A stretch of 64,000 nucleotides of DNA from Gammaproteobacteria bacterium (GTDB lineage Bacteria; Pseudomonadota; Gammaproteobacteria; Arenicellales; Poriferihabitantaceae), in contig VYFG01000089.1 in the NCBI GenBank assembly GCA_009842505.1, positions 16,800-80,799 of the forward strand, in the 5' to 3' direction. The number at the start of each line of letters is the position of its first letter. Positions within the stretch are counted from its first letter, which is position 1. A program made the translations under genes and the position numbers. Below, piece by piece: positions 1 to 10,299 of the stretch. Below the pieces are notes generated by a model that did not search any database, had not been told where the DNA came from, and saw only the letters and a program-made list of their open reading frames with translations.

Positions 1-1
1 C

Positions 2-328
2 AGCGACCCCAAGGATGTCTCCACCTATGCGCACATGTTCGGCTGCTGGGAGACCCTGTTCATCATCAAGCAGGCCATGGAGGCCAGTGACTACGGCGGG
101 CCGGCGGATCGTGCCCGGTTCGTCGAGGCCATGGAGGCGATGGAGTCCTTCGAGGAGGGGCGGAACCATCCCCAGGGCCGCAAGGTGTTCGACGCCCGCA
201 TCCACCAGTGCTTCGGCCACCAGTCCATCTCGAAGGTGGAGGACGGCCGGCTGAACGTGGTCCACAGGACCTCGATCGAGGACGGGCGCTACGAGGCCGA
301 GGCGGACTACACCACCATGCCGCTGTAA
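2..328 (+). CDS. Branched-chain amino acid/urea-type ABC transporter substrate-binding protein, C-terminal part (truncated by window start)
   Basis: Open frame from base 2 (SDPKDVSTYAHMFGCWETLFIIKQAMEASDY...TTMPL*), directly upstream of livHMGF-like genes. Confidence 0.75.
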   Translation, partial: SDPKDVSTYAHMFGCWETLFIIKQAMEASDYGGPADRARFVEAMEAMESFEEGRNHPQGRKVFDARIHQCFGHQSISKVEDGRLNVVHRTSIEDGRYEAEADYTTMPL

Positions 329-415
329 CGCAGGGGCCGACTCACCGGGGCAATGTCCGGCTGGCCGGCATTGCCCCGATCACCGCTGCCACCGCCGCCC
401 GCTTCCCCCTGAGGC

Positions 416-1300
416 ATGGATTTCGGTCCGTTCTTCCTTCTCGCCACCCTGGAAGGGCTGGTGCAGGCCGCGGTGCTCTGCCTCACCGCCTTGGGGCTGT
501 CGCTGGTGTTCGGCGTCATGCGGGTGGTCAATGTCGCCCACGGCGAGTTCTTCATGCTCGGCGCGGTCATGGCCTGGTGGGTGGCCACCTGGGCCGGCGG
601 ACACCCGGCCCTGGGATTCGCCCTGGCCCTGTTGCTGGCGCCGCTCCTGGTGGGGGCCATCGCCTGGGCGGGGGAGCGGCTGGTGCTGAAGCGGGTGTCC
701 TACGATCCCGAAGCAACCATCGTCGCCACGATCGGGATGCTCTACATCATCCAGCAGACCACGCTGCTGACTTTCGGCCCCGATGCCCGGGCCGTGAACC
801 CGCCCTTCTACTTCCGCGTGGAATTTCCCTGGTTCGGGTATTCCGGCTACAAGCTCTGCGTCATCGCCGCCGCCCTGGTCCTGCTCCTGGCCACCTGGTT
901 CCTCATCACCCGCACGCGCCTTGGCCTGATCATGCGGGCGACGCGGTTCGATCGTGAAACCGCGGAGAATTTCGGCATCGCCGTGGGCCAGGTCTATGCC
1001 ATGGTGTTCGCCCTGGGCGCCGCCCTGGCGGCGGCGGGGGCGGTGCTGGTGGTGCCGGTCCGGCAGGCGCACTACCTGATGGGCATCGACCCACTGCTCC
1101 TGTCCTTCATCGTGGTCATCATCGGCGGACTCGGCAGCATCCGGGGAACGCTGGTGGCGGCGCTCCTGATCGGGTTGAGCGACGGCATCATCTCGGTGTT
1201 CTTTTCCCCCACGCTGGCGAAAATGATCTCCACCCTGGCCGTCGCCCTGGTGCTGGTGTTCCGGCCCCAGGGCCTGTTCGGCATCCGCGCCAGGGCCTGA
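416..1300 (+). CDS. livH: Branched-chain amino acid ABC transporter permease (LivH family)
   Basis: 294 aa hydrophobic protein with LGLSLVFGVMRVVNVAHGEFFMLGA and VVIIGGLGSIRGTLVAALLIG motifs. Confidence 0.93.
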   Translation: MDFGPFFLLATLEGLVQAAVLCLTALGLSLVFGVMRVVNVAHGEFFMLGAVMAWWVATWAGGHPALGFALALLLAPLLVGAIAWAGERLVLKRVSYDPEATIVATIGMLYIIQQTTLLTFGPDARAVNPPFYFRVEFPWFGYSGYKLCVIAAALVLLLATWFLITRTRLGLIMRATRFDRETAENFGIAVGQVYAMVFALGAALAAAGAVLVVPVRQAHYLMGIDPLLLSFIVVIIGGLGSIRGTLVAALLIGLSDGIISVFFSPTLAKMISTLAVALVLVFRPQGLFGIRARA

Positions 1301-1302
1301 CG

Positions 1303-2255
1303 ATGTCCGCCTGGCGAAAATCGCTGCTGCTCCACGGCGCCATCCTGGCGGCGCTGTTCGGCCTGCAGTTCGTGCTGCCGGAATACCACCACCTGGCGGT
1401 GACCCGGGTCCTGCTGCTGGCGGTTTTCGCCATGGGCTTCAACCTGCTATTCGGATACACCGGCCTGCTCAGCCTGGGACACGCCATGTTCTTCGCCGCA
1501 GGCATGTACGGCGCCGGGCTCACCGCCTACCACCTCGCCTGGCCGGTGCCCGCGGCCATGCTGTTCGGGGTGCTGTGCGGCGCCGGTCTTTCCCTGGTGG
1601 TGGGCCTCCTGGCGCTTCGGACCACCGGCGTCGCGTTCATGATCGTGACCCTGATGATCTCCCAGGTGGTCTACCTCGCGACGGTGTACTTCACCACCTG
1701 GACCCGGGGTGACGAGGGCCTGGTGATGCCCGCTGCGGCGCGCAGCTTCGAGCTCCTCGGCAGACAATGGCTGCTGACGGACCCGTCGACCCGCTACAAC
1801 CTGGCGCTCGCGCTGCTGGCGCTGACCATGGCCTGCGTGCTCCTGGTGGTGCGGGGGCGCTTCGGCCGGGCGCTCATCGCCATCCGGGAGAACGAGGACC
1901 GGTCCAGGATGCTGGGCTACAACACCTTCATCTTCAAGCTCCAGGCGCTGACGCTGTCGGGCACGCTGTCCGCCATGGCCGGAGCGGCCTATGCCCTGAT
2001 GTTCGCCTACATCGGATCCTCCTTCGCCGCCATCCAGTATTCCATCGACCCCCTGCTCTACACCCTCCTCGGCGGCGCCGGCACGGTGGCGGGGCCCATC
2101 GTGGGAACCTTCTTCATGTTCTACCTGGTGGATCTCGCCAGCGAACACACCACCGCCTACCTGCTGGTCACCGGCGTGGTGCTGCTGTTCCTGGTGCTGT
2201 TCTTTCCCCGGGGAGCGCTCGGATACGTCCGGGCGCGCTGGCTCGGGTGGCTGCC

Positions 2256-2259
<4 letters not shown>
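1303..2259 (+). CDS. livM: Branched-chain amino acid ABC transporter permease (LivM family)
   Basis: LLFGYTGLLSLGHAMFFAAGMYGAG and LLGGAGTVAGPIVGTFFM motifs; coupled to flanking genes. Confidence 0.93.
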
Positions 2260-2971
<712 letters not shown>

Positions 2972-2972
<1 letters not shown>

Positions 2973-3667
2973 TGCATCTGGCGCTTCGGGGAGTCAACGG
3001 CTATTACGGCAGCATCCGGGTACTCCGGGACGTGGACCTCGCGGTGGCCGGCGGCGAGATCCTGTGCCTGCTCGGCCGCAACGGCGCCGGCAAGACCACG
3101 CTGCTGCGGGCCATCATGGGACAGGTTCGCCGCGAGGGCGATTTCCTCCTGGAAGGCCGGCCCATCGGCGGCCTCAAGCCCCACGAGATCCCCCGGCGGG
3201 GGATCGGCTACGTGCCCCAGGGCCGGCGTCTCTTCGCGGAACTCACCGTGACGGAAAACCTGGAGATCGGCATCATGGCCACCCGCCGGGACAGGGCGGC
3301 CATGCACGAGGCCCTGGAATTCTTCCCGCCGCTGGCGGACAGGCTGCACCAGGTGGCCGGCACCCTGAGCGGCGGCGAGCAGCAGATGCTGGCCATGGCC
3401 AGGGCACTGTGCCTCAAACCCTCGGTCCTGCTGCTCGATGAGCCCACCGAGGGCCTGATGCCGTCGATGGTCGCCGGCATCCGCGACGTGATCCTCAGGC
3501 TCCGGGACAGCGGCGTGGCCGTGCTGCTGGTGGAACAGAGGGTGGACACGGTCATGCCCGTGGCGGACCGGGTGGCGTTCCTCGAAACTGGCGTGCTCAG
3601 GCTGGACGCCAGGCGCGCCGAGGTGGAAGCGGACCCCGGACTGCTCCGGCGCTACCTCGGCGTGTAG
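2972..3667 (+). CDS. livF: Branched-chain amino acid ABC transporter ATP-binding protein (LivF family)
   Basis: GRNGAGKTTLLRAIMG, LSGGEQQMLAMARALCLKPSVLLLDEPTEGL. Confidence 0.93.
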
Positions 3668-3683
3668 GGCGATGCGGGCGGAT

Positions 3684-4394
3684 TCAGTGGATGCGCCCGA
3701 GGAAGTTTTCGAACAATGCCCGGGAGTTGGACTGGAAGTCCTCCCGGTGCCGGTCCGCCTCGGACTGCATGTGCAGGAGCGCTCCCTGGCCACAGGCCTT
3801 TTCCAGGGCGGTAGCGTATTCCGGCACTTCGCCCCATTCCGCCACGGTGGTATCCGTGATCTCGATGTGGAACTGCACCGACGCCGCGCGCTCCCCCAGG
3901 GCCATGGCATTGACCGGGCAGGCGTCCGAACTCGCCAGGATGACGGCCCCGGGCGGCGGGACGGTCACTTCCGCGGAATGCCACTGCAGGGACATGATCC
4001 GGCGACGGCAATTCCGGAAAAACCAGTGCTCCTGGCCCGTCCCGGTCAGCTCCACGGGCATCACGCCGATCTCCGGCGTCGCCGCAGGGCCTACCTCGCC
4101 GCCCATGGCGGCGGCCAGCAGCTGGTGGCCCAGGCAGAAGCCCAGGTAGGGCCGGTCGGCGCCCACCCATTCCCGGATCGCCGCCATTTCCGGCTCGAGC
4201 CAGGGGTGCTCCGACACCTGCCAGACATCCATGGGGCCGCCCATCACCAGCAGGGCGTCATAGCCGTCGAGACGGGGAATGTCGCCGCCGGCATCCAGTT
4301 CCACGGTGTCCCAGTCGACCCCCGCCTCCCGCATGAGGTCGCGGAAGATCCCCGGATGCTCGCAGGCGATGTGCTGGAAGACGAGGAATTTCAT
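3684..4394 (-). CDS. Class I glutamine amidotransferase (GMP synthase GATase-like)
   Basis: MKFLVFQHIACEHPGIFRDLM..., GFCLGHQLLAAAMGGEVG nucleophile motif, QFHIE. Confidence 0.9.
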   Translation of the reverse strand: MKFLVFQHIACEHPGIFRDLMREAGVDWDTVELDAGGDIPRLDGYDALLVMGGPMDVWQVSEHPWLEPEMAAIREWVGADRPYLGFCLGHQLLAAAMGGEVGPAATPEIGVMPVELTGTGQEHWFFRNCRRRIMSLQWHSAEVTVPPPGAVILASSDACPVNAMALGERAASVQFHIEITDTTVAEWGEVPEYATALEKACGQGALLHMQSEADRHREDFQSNSRALFENFLGRIH

Positions 4395-5023
4395 GCCGGT
4401 CCGGCCGGGAGGGCCTCGACAACGCTGACGCCCGCCGACCGCATCACGTCCACCTGGGCGGCAAGGGATCCGTCCAGGTCGATGGCGCGGCAGGCTTCCA
4501 GCACCACCGTGACATCGAACCCGAGCGATGCGGCGTCGACGGCGGACCAAGCCACGCAGAAGTCCGTCGCAAGGCCCCCGAGCACCAGCCTGCGGATTCC
4601 CCGGCTGACCAGGTAACCCCGCAGCCCGGTCACGGTCTCGCGGTCGTTCTCGAAAAACGCCGAGTAGCTGTCGATCCCGGGACGGAACCCCTTGCGGACC
4701 ACCATCTGGGCGCGGCTGTCGTCCAGGTCGGGATGGAACGCGGCCCCCCGGCTGCCCTGGACGCAGTGCACCGGCCACAGCGTCTGTTCGCCGTAATCCA
4801 GACGGATGCTCGTGAACGGTTCCGCGCCGGCATGGTTGGCGGCGAAGCTGACATGTTCGGCGGGGTGCCAGTCCTGGGTGAACACCACCGTGCCGAATTC
4901 GGGCATAATGCCGTTGATGACGGGCACCACCTGCTCGCCGCCGGCCACGGCAAGGGCGCCGCCGGTGCAAAAATCATTCTGTACATCCACTACAATGAGC
5001 GCGGTATCGTCGGGGCGGATCAT
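4391..5023 (-). CDS. pncA: Nicotinamidase / isochorismatase family hydrolase
   Basis: MIRPDDTALIVVDVQNDFCTGGALAV, TQDWHP, GLATDFCVAWSAVDA catalytic Cys motif. Confidence 0.9.
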   Translation of the reverse strand: MIRPDDTALIVVDVQNDFCTGGALAVAGGEQVVPVINGIMPEFGTVVFTQDWHPAEHVSFAANHAGAEPFTSIRLDYGEQTLWPVHCVQGSRGAAFHPDLDDSRAQMVVRKGFRPGIDSYSAFFENDRETVTGLRGYLVSRGIRRLVLGGLATDFCVAWSAVDAASLGFDVTVVLEACRAIDLDGSLAAQVDVMRSAGVSVVEALPAGPA

Positions 5024-5119
5024 GATCGGTAGTCGTGCCGGGCCAGTCGGCATTATACCCAACCCGCGTTCCTGCGAGCCCGCCGCACCCCGTTTCCCCC
5101 GCCTTCTTCCGGGGTCTCC

Positions 5120-6598
5120 ATGAACGCTGGCGTCGGGCGCTTTTCGCAGCGGATCTTCCTGGCGGCGGCCGCCATGGCGGCGCCCGTCACCGCCATGGCC
5201 CACAGCGCCGAGCGCGGGCTGGTGATGCTGCTGCCCACCGGGTTCGCCATCACCGGGGGCGGGATCGCCGTGCTGGCCTCCTTCCTGCTGCTGGCCCTGG
5301 CGCCGAGGCGCCTGCTCGGGCGGATCATCGCCGCCCGGCTGCCCCTTTGGACCCAGCGGACGATCTCGCCGCTGGTCCCGAGCCTGGTGTCGTTCGTCGT
5401 GCTGTCGGCGCTGGTCCTCGCCGGCTTCACCGCCAGCGAGGATCCGCTGGCAAACCCGCTTCCGCTCGCCATCTGGACCCTGTGGTGGGTGGGATTCACC
5501 CTGCTGCAGTTCCTGGTGGGCGATCTCTGGAAATGGTGCAACCCCTGGTATGCCCCCGGCCGGCTGGCGGCGGCGCTGGGATGGCCGGCGAAGGCGCCCC
5601 TGACCCTGCCGGCAGGCCTCGGCTATCTCCCCGCCCTGTTGCTGTTTTTCAGTTTCGCCTGGTTCGAACTGGTCCATGCGGCGCCGGAGGACCCGGCGGG
5701 ACTGGCCACCGCGGTCCTGGTGTACTGGGCGGTCACCTTCGCCGGCATCCAGGCATTCGGGTACCGTGACTGGATGCACCGGGCAGAGCCCTTTTCCATC
5801 TTCTTCCGCCTGGTGGGGAACTGCTCGCCGCTGCTGCGGGAACCCGTAGAGGGAGAAAGCGGGGACCCGGCCGCAGGGCCGGGCCGCGTCCGGGTTTCCC
5901 TGGGCTGGCCGGGCCAGGGCTTCCTGCGCCAGGCGCCCCTGTCCTGGACCGGCATGCTGTTCGTGCTGCTTGCGCTCAGCAGCAACTCCTTTGACGGGCT
6001 GTCGAAAACCTTCACCTGGCTGGCGCTGGGCGGCATCAACCCGCTGGAATTCCCCGGGCGCAGCGCAGTCACCGGATTCAACACCGCGGGGCTGGCGGGC
6101 GCGTTCGTGGCGCTTGCCCTGCTGTTCCTGGCCGCGGTGATGCTGGGCCGGTCCGCCGGCCCCGGGGGCCCCGGACGGCCCGCCCCGGGGGTGATGGCGG
6201 GAAGGCTGGTCTACTCCATCGTGCCCATCGCGGTGGCGTTCCACATTGCCCACTACCTGACCCAGCTCATGGTAAACGGCCAGTACGCGCTGCGGGCGTT
6301 TGCCGACCCGTTCGCGCTCGGATGGAACCTGTTCGGCCTCGGCCCGGACTTCCATGTGACCACCTCGTTCCTGAACAACCTCCACAGCGTTTCCGTGATC
6401 TGGGGATTCCAGACCGGCGTGATTGTCCTCGGACACATCATCGGGATCCTGCTCGCCCATCTCATCGCGCTGGAACTCTACGGCCGGTCGCCGGACGACA
6501 CGCGGGCCGCGGTACGGAGCCAGTGGTTTCTCGCGCTGCTGATGGTGGGCTACACGGTGTTCGGCCTGTGGCTCCTGTCGACCGCATCCGTGGGTTGA
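5120..6598 (+). CDS. Uncharacterised polytopic membrane protein (signal-like N-terminus, about 10-12 hydrophobic segments)
   Basis: 492 aa ORF with many hydrophobic stretches; conserved-looking LWKWCNPWYAPGR and AHYLTQLMVNGQYALRAFADPFALGWNLFG segments. Confidence 0.8.
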   Translation: MNAGVGRFSQRIFLAAAAMAAPVTAMAHSAERGLVMLLPTGFAITGGGIAVLASFLLLALAPRRLLGRIIAARLPLWTQRTISPLVPSLVSFVVLSALVLAGFTASEDPLANPLPLAIWTLWWVGFTLLQFLVGDLWKWCNPWYAPGRLAAALGWPAKAPLTLPAGLGYLPALLLFFSFAWFELVHAAPEDPAGLATAVLVYWAVTFAGIQAFGYRDWMHRAEPFSIFFRLVGNCSPLLREPVEGESGDPAAGPGRVRVSLGWPGQGFLRQAPLSWTGMLFVLLALSSNSFDGLSKTFTWLALGGINPLEFPGRSAVTGFNTAGLAGAFVALALLFLAAVMLGRSAGPGGPGRPAPGVMAGRLVYSIVPIAVAFHIAHYLTQLMVNGQYALRAFADPFALGWNLFGLGPDFHVTTSFLNNLHSVSVIWGFQTGVIVLGHIIGILLAHLIALELYGRSPDDTRAAVRSQWFLALLMVGYTVFGLWLLSTASVG

Positions 6599-6744
6599 GC
6601 GCCGAGGCGCGCGGCCGCGGCGGGCGCGTTCGATGAAGGGCCGCGATGCCCGGCCGGCATCCCGGCCTCGCCGCAAATCCCTGTATCGGGGTCTTCCTTA
6701 AAGGGATTTGTATTGCACGGCCTGAACGAATATCATCAACCTGT

Positions 6745-6850
6745 CTCAACGGGGTGCCAGCCGGACACTGTCCGGCTGGCTGAGAGGGCCTCCAGGCCAA
6801 CCCGTCGAACCTGATCCAGATCATGCTGGCGGAGGGATTGAGATACTGAC
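6745..6850 (+). promoter_or_regulatory. TPP (THI-box) riboswitch
   Basis: ACGGGGTGCC...GGCTGAGAGG...CAACCCGTCGAACCTGATCCAGATCATGCTGGCGGAGGGATTGAG matches the THI element core; lies directly upstream of thiBPQ. Confidence 0.95.
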
Positions 6851-6917
6851 GGTCAGGAATTCCGACCCGCTCGCCTCTCCGCACTGCTTTGACCAGACCA
6901 CATCGAGGACCTGAACA

Positions 6918-7958
6918 GTGCGCAAATTCCATCAAATCCAACTTCTCCTTTCGTTCGTATGCGGTGCGGGCCTGCCCGCCCTTGCCCAGGAATCCACGGA
7001 TGCGCCGGAAACGGACGCCGGCCCCCCGGTCCTGACGGTATATACCTACGACTCCTTCGCTTCCGACTGGGGGCCCGGCCCGAAGGTCGAGGAGGCCTTC
7101 GAGGCCGTGTGCGAATGCGACCTCAGTTTCGTCAGCGTGGACAGCTCCACCGGAATCCTGAGCCGGGTCCAGCTCGAGGGGGACACCTCTCCTGCCGATG
7201 TGGTGCTGGGCCTCGACAACAGCCAGGTGGTGGAGGCGCTGAATACCGGCCTGATCGCCCCGCACGAAGTCGATGTGCCCGCCCTGGATCTTCCGGGCGA
7301 CTGGGACGATGCACACTTTCTGCCCTTCGATTTCGGTTTCTTCGCCTTCATTTACGACGAAACCCGCATGCAGGATCCGCCGGACAGTTTCGAGGCATTG
7401 CTGCAAGCGGACGACAGCATGAAAATCGTGATCCAGGACCCCCGGTCCAGCACCCCCGGACTCGGTCTCCTGCTCTGGGTGAAGGCCCTCTACAACGACC
7501 AGGCCGGGGCGGCCTGGAAGCGCCTGGCGCCGAAAATCCTGACCGTCACCAAGGGCTGGTCCGAGGCCTACGGCATGTTCCTCGAGGAGGAGGCGGACAT
7601 GGTGCTCAGCTACACCACGTCGCCCGCCTATCACCAGGTCGCGGAAAACGAGACCAAGTACCGGGCCGCGGCCTTCGAAGAAGGCCATGGCATGCAGGTC
7701 GAGGTGGCGGGCATGCTGAAGAACGCTCCCAACCCGGACCTGGCGCGGCGGTTTCTCGGCTTCATCCTGACTCCGGCCTTCCAGTCACTGATTCCCACGG
7801 GGAACTGGATGTATCCCGTGGCCTTCCCCGAGGAGGGGCTGCCCGACGCCTTCAACACCCTGGTCCGGCCCAGCCGCGCCCTGTCCATCAATGCCCAGGG
7901 CGTCACCGACAACCGGCTGGACTGGATCGATGAATTCAACCAGGCGCTGAGCCAGTAA
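6918..7958 (+). CDS. thiB: Thiamine ABC transporter substrate-binding protein
   Basis: GTG start, signal peptide, PPVLTVYTYDSFASDWGPGPKVEEAFEAVCECDLSFV; follows the TPP riboswitch. Confidence 0.93.
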   Translation: MRKFHQIQLLLSFVCGAGLPALAQESTDAPETDAGPPVLTVYTYDSFASDWGPGPKVEEAFEAVCECDLSFVSVDSSTGILSRVQLEGDTSPADVVLGLDNSQVVEALNTGLIAPHEVDVPALDLPGDWDDAHFLPFDFGFFAFIYDETRMQDPPDSFEALLQADDSMKIVIQDPRSSTPGLGLLLWVKALYNDQAGAAWKRLAPKILTVTKGWSEAYGMFLEEEADMVLSYTTSPAYHQVAENETKYRAAAFEEGHGMQVEVAGMLKNAPNPDLARRFLGFILTPAFQSLIPTGNWMYPVAFPEEGLPDAFNTLVRPSRALSINAQGVTDNRLDWIDEFNQALSQ

Positions 7959-7978
7959 CCTCACCGGGACGCGTCCTG

Positions 7979-9652
7979 TTGCCGCGGATGCCCGCAGGGG
8001 CCCTTGCAGTACGCCCGTCCGGCCGCCGGTCCGGGCCGGCAGGATTCACGGCTGCCGGGATACTGCTGCTTCTGCTCGTCCTGGCCCTGGTGGGCGGATC
8101 CTTCGGGGGGCTGCTGTTCCATGCCGGCGAACTGCCCGTGGGCGCGGTGCTGGAAAGGCCCTATACCTGGTCCATCATCCGCTTCACCCTCTGGCAGGCC
8201 GGCCTGTCCACGCTCCTCAGCGTCGGACTCGCCATCCCGCTGGCCCGGGCGCTCCATCGGCGCCGGGGTTTCTACGGACGGCGCCTGCTTATCCGGCTGA
8301 CCAGCGTGTCCCTCGTGGTGCCCACCATGGTGGCGATCCTCGGCATGGTGGCGGTGCATGGCCGCAACGGCTGGGTGAACGATCTCCTGGCGTTTGCCGG
8401 CCATGCCCGGCAGGACTATCTCTACGGGCTTGCCGGAATCCTGATGACCCACGTCTTCTTCAATCTGCCCCTGGCGACGCGGCTGATGCTGAACGGACTT
8501 GCGGAAATCCCGTCGGCCCAGTGGAAACTGGCCGCGCTCTACGGTTTCCGGGACCGCGACGTATTCCGGCTGGTGGAATGGCCCGTCCTCCGGGGTGTGA
8601 TCCCGGGGGTGGCGGGCGTTGTTTTCCTGCTCTGCTTCACCAGTTTCGCCATCGTCCTGTCCCTGGGCGGCGGACCGGCTGCGAGCACCCTGGAAGTGGC
8701 GATCTACCAGGCGCTGCGATTCGAGTTCGACCTCCCCAAGGCCGCGGCGCTGTCGTTGATCCAGGTCCTGTTGTGCGGCATCCTCACAGTGCTGTTCTTC
8801 TCGTTCCGGGGGGCCCCCGCCTGGGGGGCCGCCGACGCCGCGGTCATGGAAGCGGACCGGCACCGGCCGGACACCGGCGGCCTCGGGGGGCGTCTGGCCG
8901 ACGCCGCAGTCATCACGCTGGCCGCGGTCTACCTGCTGACCCCGTTCATCGCCGTCGCCCTGGGCACACTGGACGGCCGGGGGTGGAGCATCGTGACCGA
9001 CGGGCGGTTCTGGCATGCGCTGGGCTGGTCGGTCCTCATCTCGCTGGCGGCCGGCTTCATCGCCACGGCTTCGGGGTTCTGCATGGCGTGGCTGTGCGCC
9101 GGCCTCGACGGTTCCCCGGGATGGCGGCCGCTGCGGGTGCTGCCCGAACTGGTCGGCGCACTGACCCTGATCATTCCGCCGCTCACCCTGGGAGCCGGCC
9201 TTTTCCTGCTCCTGCGCCAGTACACCGACGCCCTTTCGCTCGGCCACTTCATGGTGATCTCGGTGAACGCCCTGTTCACCCTTGCATTCACCCTGAGGGT
9301 GCTCGTGGGCCCCGTGACTAGGCAAAGGCGGCGTTTCGAGAACCTGGGAAGAAGCCTCGGGATGTCCAGCCTCGCGCTGTGGCGGCTGGTGTACTGGCCG
9401 GTGCTCAAGCGGCCGATCTGCTATGCCCTGGCGCTCGCCACCACCCTCGCGGCCGGGGACATGGGCGTGATCGCGCTGTTCGGCACCGAGCGGCTGAGCA
9501 CGCTGCCCCTGCTGGTTTACCGACTGCTGGGCGGCTACCGGCTGGAACAGGCTGCAGTGGCGGCGCTGTGCCTGTGCGCGCTGTGCCTGCTGCTGTTCTG
9601 GCTGCTCGAACAACTGGCACGGCTCGGCCGAGGGGAGGCGCGGGATGCTTGA
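7979..9652 (+). CDS. thiP: Thiamine ABC transporter permease
   Basis: 557 aa double-permease protein with EAA-like loops; between thiB and thiQ. Confidence 0.9.
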   Translation: MPRMPAGALAVRPSGRRSGPAGFTAAGILLLLLVLALVGGSFGGLLFHAGELPVGAVLERPYTWSIIRFTLWQAGLSTLLSVGLAIPLARALHRRRGFYGRRLLIRLTSVSLVVPTMVAILGMVAVHGRNGWVNDLLAFAGHARQDYLYGLAGILMTHVFFNLPLATRLMLNGLAEIPSAQWKLAALYGFRDRDVFRLVEWPVLRGVIPGVAGVVFLLCFTSFAIVLSLGGGPAASTLEVAIYQALRFEFDLPKAAALSLIQVLLCGILTVLFFSFRGAPAWGAADAAVMEADRHRPDTGGLGGRLADAAVITLAAVYLLTPFIAVALGTLDGRGWSIVTDGRFWHALGWSVLISLAAGFIATASGFCMAWLCAGLDGSPGWRPLRVLPELVGALTLIIPPLTLGAGLFLLLRQYTDALSLGHFMVISVNALFTLAFTLRVLVGPVTRQRRRFENLGRSLGMSSLALWRLVYWPVLKRPICYALALATTLAAGDMGVIALFGTERLSTLPLLVYRLLGGYRLEQAAVAALCLCALCLLLFWLLEQLARLGRGEARDA

Positions 9653-10280
9653 ATGCCGCGATCTCCGGTATCGCCACACGGGCGGCGACCACACCATCGG
9701 CGCGGACTTCTCCCTGGAGGCCGGGCAGGGCGTCGCGCTGATGGGCCCAAGCGGTGTCGGCAAGACCACCATCCTGAACCTCATCGCCGGATTCCTGACA
9801 CCACAGTCCGGCGAGATCGCGCTGGACGGCGTGTCCCTGCTGCCCTTGGCACCGGCCAGCCGGCCGCTGACCTACCTGTTCCAGTCCCACAACCTGTTTC
9901 CGCACCTGACCGTGTGGGAGAACATCGCTCTCGGCATGGATCCTGGCCTGCGCATCGACAGCGCCGGGCGCGGGAACATCCGGACGGCGCTCGGGCGGGT
10001 CGGGCTCGACGGCATGGAAAGGCGCCTGCCGACGAGCCTTTCCGGGGGCCAGCAGCAGCGGGTCGGGCTCGCGCGCTGCCTGGTGCGGCGCCGGCCGGTG
10101 CTGCTGCTGGACGAGCCGTTTAGCGCCCTCGACCGGGAACTGAGGGACGACATCGCGGCCCTGATTCTCGAGTTGCAGCAGGAGCTTCGGCTGCGACTGG
10201 TGGTCTCCACCCACCAGCCTGACGATGCGGCGGCACTGCATGCCCGCATCATCCGCCTCGAAGGCCGTCCGGGAGACTGA
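9645..10280 (+). CDS. thiQ: Thiamine ABC transporter ATP-binding protein
   Basis: GPSGVGKTTILNLIAGF, LSGGQQQRVGLARCL, LLLDEPFSALD; overlaps thiP. Confidence 0.92.
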   Translation: MLECRDLRYRHTGGDHTIGADFSLEAGQGVALMGPSGVGKTTILNLIAGFLTPQSGEIALDGVSLLPLAPASRPLTYLFQSHNLFPHLTVWENIALGMDPGLRIDSAGRGNIRTALGRVGLDGMERRLPTSLSGGQQQRVGLARCLVRRRPVLLLDEPFSALDRELRDDIAALILELQQELRLRLVVSTHQPDDAAALHARIIRLEGRPGD

Positions 10281-10299
10281 GGCCCGTGCCCGTGCCGGA

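Noticed and set aside
4391-6676. 761-aa minus-strand ORF
   Set aside because: Only its C-terminal 211 aa is a real protein (nicotinamidase); the rest is antisense shadow of the membrane protein.
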